NCBI RefSeq assembly: GCF_900141785.1
Contig: NZ_FQYP01000004.1
Coordinates: 403,001-467,000, forward strand
DNA length: 64,000 nucleotides
Origin: Aquimarina spongiae
GTDB taxonomy: Bacteria > Bacteroidota > Bacteroidia > Flavobacteriales > Flavobacteriaceae
Direction of reading: 5' to 3'
The position numbers and the translations under genes were made by a program. The notes beneath the pieces were generated by a model that was not told where the DNA came from, did no database searches, and saw only the letters and a list, made by a program, of their open reading frames with translations. Shown one piece after another: positions 1 through 8,197 of the stretch. Each line of letters begins with the position of its first letter. Position 1 is the first letter of the stretch.

Positions 1-1
1 T

Positions 2-289
2 CGCATCCTAAAACAGTTTGCTCCCTTTGGTCCAGGTAATATGACTCCGGTGTTTATGACCGAAGGTGTAAAGGATACAGGGTACGGGAAGTGCGTAGGT
101 GCAGATGACAAGCATCTAAAATGTGCCGTGCAAAAAAACAAAATTGCTGTAGGTGCTATAGGTTTTGGTTTGGGAGCGAAGCAAAACTTGATTACAGGAA
201 ATAATTCGTTTAAAGCCGCATATTCGATTGACGAAAATGAATGGAACGGGCAGGTCTCTTTACAATTAAAATTAAAAGATATAAATTAA
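2..289 (+). CDS. recJ: RecJ single-stranded-DNA exonuclease, C-terminal fragment
   Basis: The 3' end of a gene whose start lies before the window; 95 residues are visible. The translated tail contains the APFGPGN motif followed by PVF, typical of the C-terminal OB-fold part of RecJ exonucleases. RecJ degrades single-stranded DNA 5' to 3' in recombination and mismatch repair. The catalytic DHH domains lie outside the window, so the call rests on the C-terminal motif only. The gene ends in TAA, and a new promoter for the next gene follows about 35 bases later, so the two are probably separate transcripts. Confidence 0.8.
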   Translation, partial: RILKQFAPFGPGNMTPVFMTEGVKDTGYGKCVGADDKHLKCAVQKNKIAVGAIGFGLGAKQNLITGNNSFKAAYSIDENEWNGQVSLQLKLKDIN

Positions 290-323
290 CTTATTTTTAT
301 TTAGATTGATTATAAATAATGTG

Positions 324-331
324 TATTTTTG
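324..331 (+). promoter_or_regulatory. Bacteroidota -7 promoter element TATTTTTG
   Basis: Exact match to the TAnnTTTG consensus of the Bacteroidota housekeeping sigma factor, ending 18 bases before the ATG at 350. A TTG at 306-308 could serve as the upstream element, though the 15-base spacing is somewhat short. It supports the ATG at 350 over the in-frame TTG at 329, which lies inside the element. Confidence 0.55.
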
Positions 332-349
332 AATCAAAATAGATTCAGA

Positions 350-703
350 ATGAGCCCTATTGATAAAATATTCAGCAACGAAATTGGTATTTCCTTCTTC
401 TGGAAGAAAGAAACGCAGACCAATACACCCAAAGTACAATTGATATTTAGAGATATTGGATTTTTATTAACGCTTAATGAGTTAAAAGACTTTTCGGATT
501 CCTGCACCAATACCATTCAATCGCAATGTTGTAGTGAGTGTATGGATCCAGAACATTGTCGATCCTTATTATTAAGAACACCATCAGATAAAATTGATCT
601 TGCGGTTAACCGACAAGAAATTCACCAGATTCAAGAATTGATCAACGGGACCATTTTTAAAATGGAACTAAAAAGTTGGATTAATGGATTAAGTTTTAAT
701 TAA
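350..703 (+). CDS. conserved hypothetical cytosolic protein (117 aa)
   Basis: I do not recognise a named family. The 117-residue product has no signal peptide or membrane segment. It carries a cysteine cluster in the middle (QCCSECMDPEHC, four Cys and one His within about 12 residues) that could bind a metal, and a hydrophobic-patterned C-terminus. The ATG at 350 is preferred over an upstream TTG because a -7 promoter element overlaps that TTG. The gene lies downstream of recJ and converges with the alpha/beta hydrolase, with only 4 bases between their stops. Coding character (codon use, no breaks) is good; the function is unknown. Confidence 0.6.
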   Translation: MSPIDKIFSNEIGISFFWKKETQTNTPKVQLIFRDIGFLLTLNELKDFSDSCTNTIQSQCCSECMDPEHCRSLLLRTPSDKIDLAVNRQEIHQIQELINGTIFKMELKSWINGLSFN

Positions 704-707
704 CCCA

Positions 708-1643
708 TTATTTTTTCATAAAATCCAGGATTTTATAGGTGATTTCCTGTGCCTTGGTTTCCTGAATAAAATGTTTTTCGTCTACAAAATGAATATCTTC
801 GGGCCTAACACCCAGAGCATTTGCCGCTCTGTTTTCTTGTGGAGGCCACTGTAGCATGGTATCGTGTATTCCCCAGATTACCGAAACAGGAACTTTTACA
901 TTTTCGAATACTTCACTATAATCCGGAAGGTCATTACACGTTTGACTAAAAAAGTAATACATCGCATCAGTTTTACCTTCTAGTAAAGGAGTTTTGTAAC
1001 CCTCGACATCAACTGGGTTAAGAGTATTTTCTTTTAAACCTTCTTTAAACAACTTTTTTAATAGCGTATTGGTAGTAACCCCATTGCGATATGCCCACAT
1101 GGCAGTTTTGGCAAATCCACCTGGTTTCATACGAACAGGAGGATAGAAACCTTCTTCATAGATAATCGTATTAAGTACAACTAACTTTTCGATTTTATCA
1201 GGGTCTTGCTTAATCAACTCCCAGGTCCACAAACCACCTGCATCATGCATAACATGTGTCCAGCTCTCGATACCCAAAGACTCCATAAGTTCCAGAATCC
1301 GTTTGGCGTGGTTTTCATTGTTATATATTTCAAAGCCTTCTGGAGAATCACTAGAACCATACCCCAACATATCCGGTACAATAACACGATATCCTTTTTT
1401 GGCCAATGGATCGATCATCTTGCGATATAACCAGCCTGATACAGGAACACCGTGAAGTAACAAAATAGCAGGCCCTTCACCTTTGTCGATATATTTAATC
1501 AAACCATCTTGAGTAGGGTATAATCGTTGTTCTGCTCTGAAATCCTCGTAGGTAATCTGATTTTTTCTAATTTTAGTAGTTTCATAGGGTTTGCAGGAAA
1601 ATAGGAGCAATCCCATTAGGGTGAAAAGAAAAAACTTTCGCAT
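708..1643 (-). CDS. alpha/beta-hydrolase lipoprotein, haloalkane dehalogenase / epoxide hydrolase-like
   Basis: A 311-residue alpha/beta-hydrolase with an N-terminal lipoprotein signal (hydrophobic stretch then LLFSC, lipidated Cys17), so it is probably anchored in the periplasm or outer membrane. The oxyanion motif HGVPVSG is at about residues 64-70. The nucleophile elbow reads VMHDAGG (Asp134) where esterases have GxSxG; an Asp in an HDxGG context is characteristic of haloalkane dehalogenases and epoxide hydrolases. A C-terminal catalytic His is likely His291 (KHF). By family, the Asp would form a covalent ester intermediate later hydrolysed by water. The natural substrate cannot be read from sequence. 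The gene stands alone, 116 bases downstream of the GreA-like gene on the same strand. Confidence 0.75.
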   Translation of the reverse strand: MRKFFLFTLMGLLLFSCKPYETTKIRKNQITYEDFRAEQRLYPTQDGLIKYIDKGEGPAILLLHGVPVSGWLYRKMIDPLAKKGYRVIVPDMLGYGSSDSPEGFEIYNNENHAKRILELMESLGIESWTHVMHDAGGLWTWELIKQDPDKIEKLVVLNTIIYEEGFYPPVRMKPGGFAKTAMWAYRNGVTTNTLLKKLFKEGLKENTLNPVDVEGYKTPLLEGKTDAMYYFFSQTCNDLPDYSEVFENVKVPVSVIWGIHDTMLQWPPQENRAANALGVRPEDIHFVDEKHFIQETKAQEITYKILDFMKK

Positions 1644-1759
1644 AGCAATGATGATTTATGAGGTAGCAATTTACTTAAAATCATTTTGGTATGCCATAAC
1701 TGATAAAATTTTAAAGTACGGATCTTTATTTTTGAATATAATCACCATTCAAAAAAGCA

Positions 1760-2218
1760 TCAGGATACCGATTGTATAGTGATTTCTGCAGTATTAAATA
1801 CAAAGTAATCACCGGAAACTTTACCTAATAATAGACACCCAATAGGGGAATTAGCAGCAATAGCAAAATATGCGGTATCATTTACTAGAAGTTGCCCGGC
1901 AGAAATGCTTATAAAATAATTCCCTTTTGATGTAGCTACCAAACTTCCTAAATGTGCAGGTTGAGAGGAGATAGCAATATCAATTTTGGCTAGTATTTCT
2001 TGTAACTTTTGTACTTCGGCAAGCTGTTTTCCAGCTTTTTCACGCTCTAGTTGTAACATGGCACGACCAGTTTCATGCTTATCCCCTGCAGTACTTTTTG
2101 TTTCCGAAGATAAGGATTCCTGGATATCGTTAATGGTATGCTGGATGCGTTCTAACCGTTGAGCTACATACTGCTTGCATTGGTTGAATAGCTCAAGTTT
2201 AATGTCCTCTGTATTCAT
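1760..2218 (-). CDS. GreA/GreB-like C-terminal domain protein
   Basis: A 152-residue protein with a coiled-coil N-terminal half (residues about 10-80, rich in Glu, Lys and Gln) and a C-terminal half with SPIGCLLLGKVSGDYF, resembling the SPLGxALLGxxxGD segment of transcript-cleavage factors GreA/GreB and Rnk. Family knowledge suggests binding near the RNA polymerase secondary channel. The tip acidic pair of true GreA is not obvious, so cleavage activity is doubtful. The ATG at 2218 is preferred over an upstream TTG; it overlaps the end of mtgA by 20 bases, consistent with one operon. Confidence 0.6.
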   Translation of the reverse strand: MNTEDIKLELFNQCKQYVAQRLERIQHTINDIQESLSSETKSTAGDKHETGRAMLQLEREKAGKQLAEVQKLQEILAKIDIAISSQPAHLGSLVATSKGNYFISISAGQLLVNDTAYFAIAANSPIGCLLLGKVSGDYFVFNTAEITIQSVS

Positions 2219-2909
2219 TTTGTTGTGGCTTATCAAGTACTAAGGTACCATAATTACGCATTTGAATAAAGATCCATTCCGCTCTTTTTTGGGTGTAAGA
2301 AGACGGAGGGTTGGCAAGATATTTACGAGGATTGGGTAATATGGCAGCTATGGCAACGGCTTCTTCCCGGTTAAGATTAGCAGCGGTAGTATTATACCAA
2401 AACTTTGCTGCTGCTTCAGCACCATATATCCCGTTTCCCATCTCGATGCTGTTGAGATATATTTCAAGAATTCGCTCTTTGGTCCACAGCTTTTCGATGA
2501 GAAATGTAAAATAGACCTCAAAACCTTTACGCACCCAGCTTCGTTGAGGCCAAAGAAATACATTTTTTGCGGTTTGTTGTGAGATCGTGCTTGCACCACG
2601 CAATCGTTTGCCAGCCTTATGTTCGGCGAGTGCTTTTTCTATAGCTTCATGATCGAAACCGTTGTGCTCCATAAATCGTTGATCTTCGCTGCAAATCACT
2701 GCTAATTGTAGGGATTTTGAAATTTTGGATAGCGGTACCCATTGGTGTTGAATGGTGTGTTGTTTCTCGGATTGTAATTTACGTATACCCATTAGAGGGG
2801 TAGCCGGTACATCAATCCATTTGTAGGTCAGTACCCATAAAAAACTAATGACAATAAATGCAACCGTACTTTTTGCTATAAACCGAAAAAACTTTTTCAT
2901 AACATCCAT
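2199..2909 (-). CDS. mtgA: monofunctional biosynthetic peptidoglycan transglycosylase
   Basis: About 236 residues: one N-terminal membrane helix (roughly residues 8-27) and a GT51 transglycosylase domain. Diagnostic motifs are visible: CSEDQRF with the catalytic Glu, GASTISQQTAKN, then KERILEIYLN and GIYGAEAAAKFW. The enzyme polymerises lipid II into glycan strands at the outer face of the inner membrane; the lack of a transpeptidase domain makes it the MtgA type rather than a class A PBP. An ATG at 2900 is an equally plausible start. It follows the FAD oxidoreductase by only 6 bases and overlaps the GreA-like gene, so these three are likely co-transcribed. Confidence 0.92.
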   Translation of the reverse strand: MDVMKKFFRFIAKSTVAFIVISFLWVLTYKWIDVPATPLMGIRKLQSEKQHTIQHQWVPLSKISKSLQLAVICSEDQRFMEHNGFDHEAIEKALAEHKAGKRLRGASTISQQTAKNVFLWPQRSWVRKGFEVYFTFLIEKLWTKERILEIYLNSIEMGNGIYGAEAAAKFWYNTTAANLNREEAVAIAAILPNPRKYLANPPSSYTQKRAEWIFIQMRNYGTLVLDKPQQNEYRGH

Positions 2910-2915
2910 CAATTA

Positions 2916-4028
2916 TTACAAAAGATCTGCTAATTCTGTGCCAACTTGAGTACCTATGGCAACTCCCATTCCTCCTAGGCGTACACCACAATAGACATGA
3001 TCAGAGATGGGTTGAACAATAGCCTCTTTACGATTGCCCACACCCATTATGCCGCTCCAGCGATGCTCAATTTCAAAATTAGTATCTGGTAAAATCACCT
3101 CATGTAAAAGCTGTTCTAATTTGTTCTGTATTAATGGTGTTTGTTCTAATAGGGTTGTTTCTTCATTTTTAAAATCAAGATTTCTGCCTCCTCCCAATAG
3201 GATTCGGTTATCAATATTTCTGAAATAGTAATATCCCTTATCCAGATGGAAAGTGCCTTTGATATGTAAATTTTTGATTGGTTGGGTAATCAGTACCTGA
3301 GCTCTGGCAGGTTTCACCTTGGTAACGCCCAATTGTGAGGCAAAACCGTTGGTTGCAATAAGTGCTTTGTTAGTATAGAACGTAAAATGTTCGGTTTTTA
3401 TTTCTACAGCAGTGTTAAGATCTTCAATTTGAGTTACTTGGCAAGCGCTTAAGATTTTGATATTTTGTTGATGCACTTTCTGTATCAAGGCATCCATCAT
3501 CTTGCCAGTATCAATCTGACCTTCGAACTGATTTACAATATACTGCGAATGAATATTTCTGAAATGAAAGTGATTTTCGGAAAGGAAGAAGGTGTCTTTT
3601 TTGAAAACAGGATGTAACAACTGGTTAATTTCCTCTTTTCTAGACAAACATTCTTCAAACAATGCCATGTCTGTTTGGGTAAATAATTCGTACCCTTGGT
3701 TGGGTTGATAATCTATTGATCGATCTCCTAAAGTTTCTCGTAACAAACTTAGACCATGATATCTTTTTTGAACAAGTTGTAATAGCTCTGCTTCAGAGTG
3801 AGTGTTGAGGTCATCCAAGATTTCGGATAAGCTCCCAAAACAGGCAAAGCCTGCATTTTTCGTGCTAGCGCCGTTGGGCAGTATACCTCGTTCTAGAATT
3901 ACAATTTTGGCATTAGGAAATTTTTCTCGTACCCTTAGTGCACAAGAAAGTCCTACGATTCCACTACCTATAATGGTGAAATCGATATTGGACAACCATG
4001 TTTTGTATTCCCAATAGCTTAGATTCAT
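2916..4028 (-). CDS. FAD-dependent oxidoreductase, DAO family
   Basis: A 370-residue flavoprotein with an N-terminal dinucleotide-binding fingerprint IIGSGIVGLSCALR (residues about 19-32), an acidic residue at the end of the second strand (ILERG) and a C-terminal HRWSGIMG / VRLGGMGVAIG segment, typical of the D-amino-acid oxidase / glycine oxidase superfamily. By family it oxidises an amine or amino acid using FAD. The substrate is unknown. It leads a three-gene operon with mtgA and a GreA-like gene. Its ATG directly abuts the T-tract of the accC terminator, so its expression may depend on read-through or on a promoter inside accC. Confidence 0.82.
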   Translation of the reverse strand: MNLSYWEYKTWLSNIDFTIIGSGIVGLSCALRVREKFPNAKIVILERGILPNGASTKNAGFACFGSLSEILDDLNTHSEAELLQLVQKRYHGLSLLRETLGDRSIDYQPNQGYELFTQTDMALFEECLSRKEEINQLLHPVFKKDTFFLSENHFHFRNIHSQYIVNQFEGQIDTGKMMDALIQKVHQQNIKILSACQVTQIEDLNTAVEIKTEHFTFYTNKALIATNGFASQLGVTKVKPARAQVLITQPIKNLHIKGTFHLDKGYYYFRNIDNRILLGGGRNLDFKNEETTLLEQTPLIQNKLEQLLHEVILPDTNFEIEHRWSGIMGVGNRKEAIVQPISDHVYCGVRLGGMGVAIGTQVGTELADLL

Positions 4029-4054
4029 AAAAAAAGCCTCTATTAAGAGGCTTT
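4029..4054 (-). terminator. intrinsic terminator after accC
   Basis: On the minus strand AAAGCCTCT pairs with AGAGGCTTT across a 4-base loop, followed by seven T residues. It closes the accB-accC transcript. The last T of the tract is immediately followed by the ATG of the FAD oxidoreductase. Confidence 0.85.
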
Positions 4055-4062
4055 GGATAATA

Positions 4063-5415
4063 TTATTGTTGTTTTGGTTCTTTCATTTCAAAGTCCTCCA
4101 TAAACTTTGTTGTATAATTACCAGCAACATAATCTGGATGATCCATAAGTTGCCTGTGAAAAGGAACCGTAGTTTTTATCCCTTCGATAATGAATTCATC
4201 TAATGCTCTTTTCATTTTATTGATTGCTTCTTCTCGTGTTTGAGCCGTTGTAATCAATTTGGCAATCATAGAGTCATAATTAGGAGGAATAATGTATCCA
4301 CTATATACATGGGTATCTACTCGAACACCATGTCCTCCTGGAATATGTAAATTGGTAATTTTTCCTGGAGAAGGTCTAAAGTCCTTATAAGGATCTTCAG
4401 CATTAATTCTACATTCGATAGAGTGCAATTGCGGATAGTAGTTCTTTCCTGAAATTGGCACTCCTGCAGCAACTAATATTTGCTCACGGATCAAGTCATA
4501 ATCTACAACTTGTTCTGTAATAGGGTGCTCTACCTGAATACGAGTATTCATTTCCATAAAGTAGAAGTTTCTGTGTTTGTCTACAAGAAATTCTACCGTT
4601 CCTGCCCCTTCGTATTTGATAAACTCGGCTGCTTTGATAGCCGCTTCTCCCATTCTGTCTCTCAATTCGTCGGTCATGAATGGAGAAGGAGTTTCTTCGG
4701 TAAGTTTTTGGTGTCTACGTTGTACTGAACAATCTCTTTCAGACAAATGACAAGCGCGTCCGTTACTATCACCTACTACCTGAATCTCGATATGTCTTGG
4801 CTCTTCGATAAGCTTTTCCATATACATATCATCGTTTCCAAAGGCAGCTTTACTTTCTTGTTTAGCAGACTCCCATGCGGCTTGAAGGTCTTCTTCTTTC
4901 CATATAGCACGCATTCCTTTTCCACCACCACCGGCACTTGCTTTTAGCATCACAGGATATCCTGTTTCTTTAGCTACTTTTACACAAGTTTCGAAGTCAG
5001 GAATAACGCCTTCACTTCCTGGTACACAAGGAACTCCTGCTTTGATCATGGTTGACTTTGCAGAAGCTTTATCTCCCATTTTGTCAATCATTTCTGCGCT
5101 GGCCCCAATAAATTTGATTTGGTGTTCTTCACAGATTTTAGAGAATTTGGCATTCTCTGATAAAAATCCATAACCAGGGTGTATTGCATCTGCATTTGTA
5201 ATTTCTGCAGCAGCAATAATATTTGACATTTTTAAATATGATTCGGTACTGGGTGCAGGTCCAATACAAACGGCTTCGTCTGCAAATCGAACGTGTAAAC
5301 TTTCGGCATCTGCTGTAGAATAAACCGCAACAGTTTTGATTCCCATTTCCTTACAGGTTCTGATTACCCTCATGGCAATCTCACCTCTATTTGCAATTAG
5401 AATTTTTTTAAACAT
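4063..5415 (-). CDS. accC: acetyl-CoA carboxylase, biotin carboxylase subunit
   Basis: 450 residues, the standard length for AccC. It begins [17 protein letters not shown] and contains the ATP-grasp glycine-rich loop [11 protein letters not shown], the GYGFLSENA motif and [15 protein letters not shown] with catalytic and metal-binding residues. The enzyme carboxylates biotin on BCCP using ATP and bicarbonate, the first half-reaction of malonyl-CoA synthesis. It lies 85 bases downstream of accB on the same strand and ends at a strong terminator, forming the end of the fabH-accB-accC fatty-acid unit. The carboxyltransferase genes accA and accD are not in the window. Confidence 0.97.
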   Translation of the reverse strand: MFKKILIANRGEIAMRVIRTCKEMGIKTVAVYSTADAESLHVRFADEAVCIGPAPSTESYLKMSNIIAAAEITNADAIHPGYGFLSENAKFSKICEEHQIKFIGASAEMIDKMGDKASAKSTMIKAGVPCVPGSEGVIPDFETCVKVAKETGYPVMLKASAGGGGKGMRAIWKEEDLQAAWESAKQESKAAFGNDDMYMEKLIEEPRHIEIQVVGDSNGRACHLSERDCSVQRRHQKLTEETPSPFMTDELRDRMGEAAIKAAEFIKYEGAGTVEFLVDKHRNFYFMEMNTRIQVEHPITEQVVDYDLIREQILVAAGVPISGKNYYPQLHSIECRINAEDPYKDFRPSPGKITNLHIPGGHGVRVDTHVYSGYIIPPNYDSMIAKLITTAQTREEAINKMKRALDEFIIEGIKTTVPFHRQLMDHPDYVAGNYTTKFMEDFEMKEPKQQ

Positions 5416-5500
5416 AACTTCTTAAAAATTACAATTGTCCAAAAAACAAATTCCACGGTTATTCACCTGTTGGAATTTGGTATTTGAATTTTGGGATTAC

Positions 5501-5995
5501 TTATGATGGGTCTACTAAGAAAAGAGGTTGATCAAACTCTACTGGAGAAGAATCATCAACAAGAACTTTTACTATAGTACCAGAAACTTCACTTTCGATT
5601 TCGTTGAAAAGCTTCATCGCTTCAATAATACAAAGTACATCTCCTTCTTTTACGCTATCTCCAACTTCTACAAAAGTAGGTTTGTCTGGAGCAGGTTTTC
5701 TGTATAAAGTTCCGATAATTGGAGATTTGATTGTAATATATTTTGAATCGTCTTCTGCAGGTTTTTCAGTTGCTGCAGGTGCTGCAGGAGCAACTGGTGT
5801 TGGAGCAGCTTGTACTGGTGCAGGTTGAGCAGGAACGGCGCTACCAACAGGAATCTGTTGAACAATTGTAGTTTCCTTGCTGTCGTCTGATGCAGTTTTG
5901 ATGGTGATTTTAACGTCATCCATCTCTAATTTTACTTCGCTGGCCCCTGACTTGGCTACGAATTTAATCAAATTCTGAATTTCTTTTAAATCCAT
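5501..5995 (-). CDS. accB: acetyl-CoA carboxylase biotin carboxyl carrier protein
   Basis: 164 residues: a short N-terminal domain, an Ala/Pro-rich flexible linker (about residues 50-80) and a C-terminal biotinyl domain. The biotin-acceptor motif EAMKLFNE places the modified lysine at residue 128. It shuttles carboxybiotin between AccC and the carboxyltransferase in the cytosol. It lies between fabH (27 bases upstream) and accC, matching the common bacterial linkage of early fatty-acid synthesis genes. Confidence 0.97.
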   Translation of the reverse strand: MDLKEIQNLIKFVAKSGASEVKLEMDDVKITIKTASDDSKETTIVQQIPVGSAVPAQPAPVQAAPTPVAPAAPAATEKPAEDDSKYITIKSPIIGTLYRKPAPDKPTFVEVGDSVKEGDVLCIIEAMKLFNEIESEVSGTIVKVLVDDSSPVEFDQPLFLVDPS

Positions 5996-6022
5996 AATAT
6001 TGGGTATTGTGTGTTTAGTTGT

Positions 6023-7018
6023 TTAGGAATTATAGGCCCATTTCAGATAAATAGAACCCCATGTAAAGCCTCCTCCGAAAGAGGCAAACACGATATTATC
6101 TCCTTTTTTGAGTTGTTTTTCATAATCATGCAACAATAATGGTAGGGTGGCCGAGGTGGTATTACCATATCGCTGTATATTCATAAGGACTTTATTTTGG
6201 TCAAGCCCCATTCGATTAGCAGTTGCATCAATAATTCGTTTATTAGCCTGGTGAGCAACTAGCCAATCTACGTCATCTCCTGTAAGATTGTTACGTTCCA
6301 AGATTTTGGTACTGGCATCAGCCATATTAGACACAGCATATTTAAATACTGTTTTACCGTCCTGTTGCACAAAATGCTGTTTGTTGGCTACGGTTTCTGC
6401 GGATGGAGGTAGGATAGAACCACCGGCTTCGATTTTTAGGAATTCTCGTCCAATACCATCGGTACGCAAGTACTCATCCTGAAATCCATATCCTTCTTCG
6501 TTAGGTTCGAAAAGAACAGCACCTCCACCATCACCAAAAATGATGCATGTAGCACGATCAGTATAGTCTATAATAGAAGACATCTTATCAGCACCGATAA
6601 GTAATATCTTTTTATATCTTCCTGATTCGATATAGCTTGCTGCGGTAGACATTCCATACAAAAAGCTGGAACAAGCTGCTTGTAAATCGTAAGAAAAAGC
6701 ATTTACTGCTCCAATGGCAGAAGCTGTGAAGGCTGCAGTGGCAGCTACCGGAAGATCTGGTGTTGCGGTTGCAAAAATAACCATGTCGATCTCTTTAGGA
6801 TCGAGATTCTTTTTGGCGATAAGATCCTCGGCTGCTTTAATGCCTAAGTAAGAGCTCCCTTTATCAGTATCTTTTAATAATCTACGTTCTTTAATACCTG
6901 TACGGGTGGTGATCCATTCATCGTTTGTGTCAACCATTGTTTCCAAAATCTGATTTGTTAACACATAATCTGGCACATACGCGCCTACAGCTGTGATAGC
7001 GGCTGTGATTTTACTCAT
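6023..7018 (-). CDS. fabH: beta-ketoacyl-ACP synthase III
   Basis: 331 residues of the thiolase fold. The catalytic triad is visible: Cys116 (QAACSSFL), His256 (VAHQANKR) and Asn286 (RYGNTTSA). FabH condenses an acyl-CoA with malonyl-ACP to start fatty-acid chains. It heads the fabH-accB-accC unit and is separated from rpmF by a terminator and a leader region of about 215 bases carrying two hairpins. In many bacteria plsX sits between rpmF and fabH; it is missing here. Confidence 0.96.
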   Translation of the reverse strand: MSKITAAITAVGAYVPDYVLTNQILETMVDTNDEWITTRTGIKERRLLKDTDKGSSYLGIKAAEDLIAKKNLDPKEIDMVIFATATPDLPVAATAAFTASAIGAVNAFSYDLQAACSSFLYGMSTAASYIESGRYKKILLIGADKMSSIIDYTDRATCIIFGDGGGAVLFEPNEEGYGFQDEYLRTDGIGREFLKIEAGGSILPPSAETVANKQHFVQQDGKTVFKYAVSNMADASTKILERNNLTGDDVDWLVAHQANKRIIDATANRMGLDQNKVLMNIQRYGNTTSATLPLLLHDYEKQLKKGDNIVFASFGGGFTWGSIYLKWAYNS

Positions 7019-7031
7019 ATCTTGATTTTAG

Positions 7032-7062
7032 TTTCATCTGAGCAATTTTGCTTCAGATGGAA
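7032..7062 (-). promoter_or_regulatory. imperfect hairpin in fabH leader
   Basis: CATCTGA (7035-7041) pairs with TCAGATG (7053-7059); wobble and A-T pairs extend the stem outward and GCA/TGC pairs continue it inward with one bulged base. It sits 14 to 44 bases upstream of the fabH ATG. It could be a transcribed leader hairpin or a repressor palindrome. Confidence 0.45.
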
Positions 7063-7074
7063 TTCACCAATTGA

Positions 7075-7096
7075 TGCTTTACACTTCTGTAAAGCA
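7075..7096 (-). promoter_or_regulatory. perfect 9-bp inverted repeat upstream of fabH
   Basis: TGCTTTACA and TGTAAAGCA are exact reverse complements separated by CTTC. Together with the hairpin at 7032-7062 it forms a tandem in the fabH upstream region. There is no T-tract, so it is not a terminator. Confidence 0.5.
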
Positions 7097-7233
7097 AGGG
7101 TTTACCTTAAAAAAATATTTAGTTCATCTCATGAATTATAGCACAAAAATGAGCTAAAAAGTCGTTGAAATTACTAAATTATATACAAATATGGCGCAAA
7201 ATAATTGGATTTTGACACATATTCAACTAAAAA

Positions 7234-7260
7234 CAAAAAAACTCTCACAAAAGTGAGAGC
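7234..7260 (-). terminator. intrinsic terminator after rpmF
   Basis: CTCTCAC (7242-7248) pairs with GTGAGAG (7253-7259) around a 4-base loop, followed on the minus strand by seven T residues. It separates the DUF177-rpmF transcript from fabH. Confidence 0.85.
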
Positions 7261-7285
7261 TTACTTTAAAATTTTAACAGTAGCT

Positions 7286-7483
7286 TTATGCTACTTCCTC
7301 TTCGGTATTATCGATTACTACCTGCCCGCGGTAATATAATTTACCTTCGAACCAGTGTGCTCTGTGATATAAATGTGCTTCACCAGTAGTAGGATCCGTA
7401 GCAATTTGTGGTACAGAAGCTTTATAATGCGTTCTTCTTTTATCTCTTCTAGTTTTCGATATTTTTCTCTTAGGATGTGCCAT
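7286..7483 (-). CDS. rpmF: 50S ribosomal protein L32
   Basis: 65 residues beginning [20 protein letters not shown], the typical strongly basic start of L32. It contains none of the zinc-ligand cysteine pairs found in some L32 paralogues, so it is the zinc-independent form. It lies 10 bases downstream of the DUF177 gene, the classic yceD-rpmF arrangement, and is followed by a terminator. Confidence 0.97.
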   Translation of the reverse strand: MAHPKRKISKTRRDKRRTHYKASVPQIATDPTTGEAHLYHRAHWFEGKLYYRGQVVIDNTEEEVA

Positions 7484-7493
7484 TGCTCAGCTA

Positions 7494-8036
7494 TTATTTA
7501 TCGTTTAATAAGTTTTTTAATTTATCCCAACGAGGATCTGTCTCCTCATTATCATTTGTTTCTTTATTTTTTTCCTTCGGACTTAGCTCTTCCAACTTTT
7601 CGAGTATGTCAGACTGTAAAGTACCATCTTCAACACCAGGGTGTACTCTTTTTGAAGGCACACCTAATACAATAAGTTCGTAAATATATTGCTGTACATT
7701 TACTTCATATTCTCCATGTGGAATAATAAGAAGCTCTTCATTTTCATCATTAAACTCCTGACCAAATTTAATTACCAAAAAGAAATCATCTTCTACAGGT
7801 AAATCAAAAGGTTCATTAGTGACATCGCAATTTACATTTACCGTACCACTAGCTTTAAACTCAAGTTCTAAAAGCGTTGCTTTTTTGTTAAACTCAAGAT
7901 CAATAGTTATTGCCGCAGCATTAAACTCATCATACTCAAAATGTTCAAAGAACGTATTGTCAATCTCATACTTGAAGCGATGTAATCCTTGCTTCAATCC
8001 AACAAAAGGAATAGTATACTCTTTTAGTTGTATCAT
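7494..8036 (-). CDS. DUF177 (YceD-like) protein
   Basis: About 180 residues starting MIQLKEYTIPFVGLKQG, with the N-terminal pattern of the DUF177/YceD family and an acidic C-terminal tail. Family members are almost always encoded just before rpmF and have been linked to 23S rRNA accumulation; the flavobacterial form lacks the CxnC motif of other groups except one Cys in NVNCDVTNEPFDL. The ATG at 8036 is preferred over an in-frame TTG at 8063 because the family starts here and a -7 element lies at 8081-8088. Confidence 0.88.
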   Translation of the reverse strand: MIQLKEYTIPFVGLKQGLHRFKYEIDNTFFEHFEYDEFNAAAITIDLEFNKKATLLELEFKASGTVNVNCDVTNEPFDLPVEDDFFLVIKFGQEFNDENEELLIIPHGEYEVNVQQYIYELIVLGVPSKRVHPGVEDGTLQSDILEKLEELSPKEKNKETNDNEETDPRWDKLKNLLNDK

Positions 8037-8080
8037 TCTATCACCAGTTTCAAGCGTCGCCAATTTAATTAAGGCGGGTG

Positions 8081-8088
8081 CAAAGATA
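8081..8088 (-). promoter_or_regulatory. -7 promoter element TATCTTTG for DUF177-rpmF
   Basis: Exact TAnnTTTG match on the minus strand, 44 bases upstream of the DUF177 start codon. Confidence 0.6.
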
Positions 8089-8197
8089 ACAAAAATTCGT
8101 TATGAAAGTATTTTTGTAAACAAAATTATATCAGAAAGTTAGTGAATTGATAGGTTGCTTACAAAAGCGCTTTACAATTGATACACTTCTTTGCTGT

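Noticed and set aside
7032..7096. Terminators upstream of fabH
   Set aside because: Neither hairpin is followed by a T-tract on the minus strand; the real terminator of rpmF is at 7234-7260.
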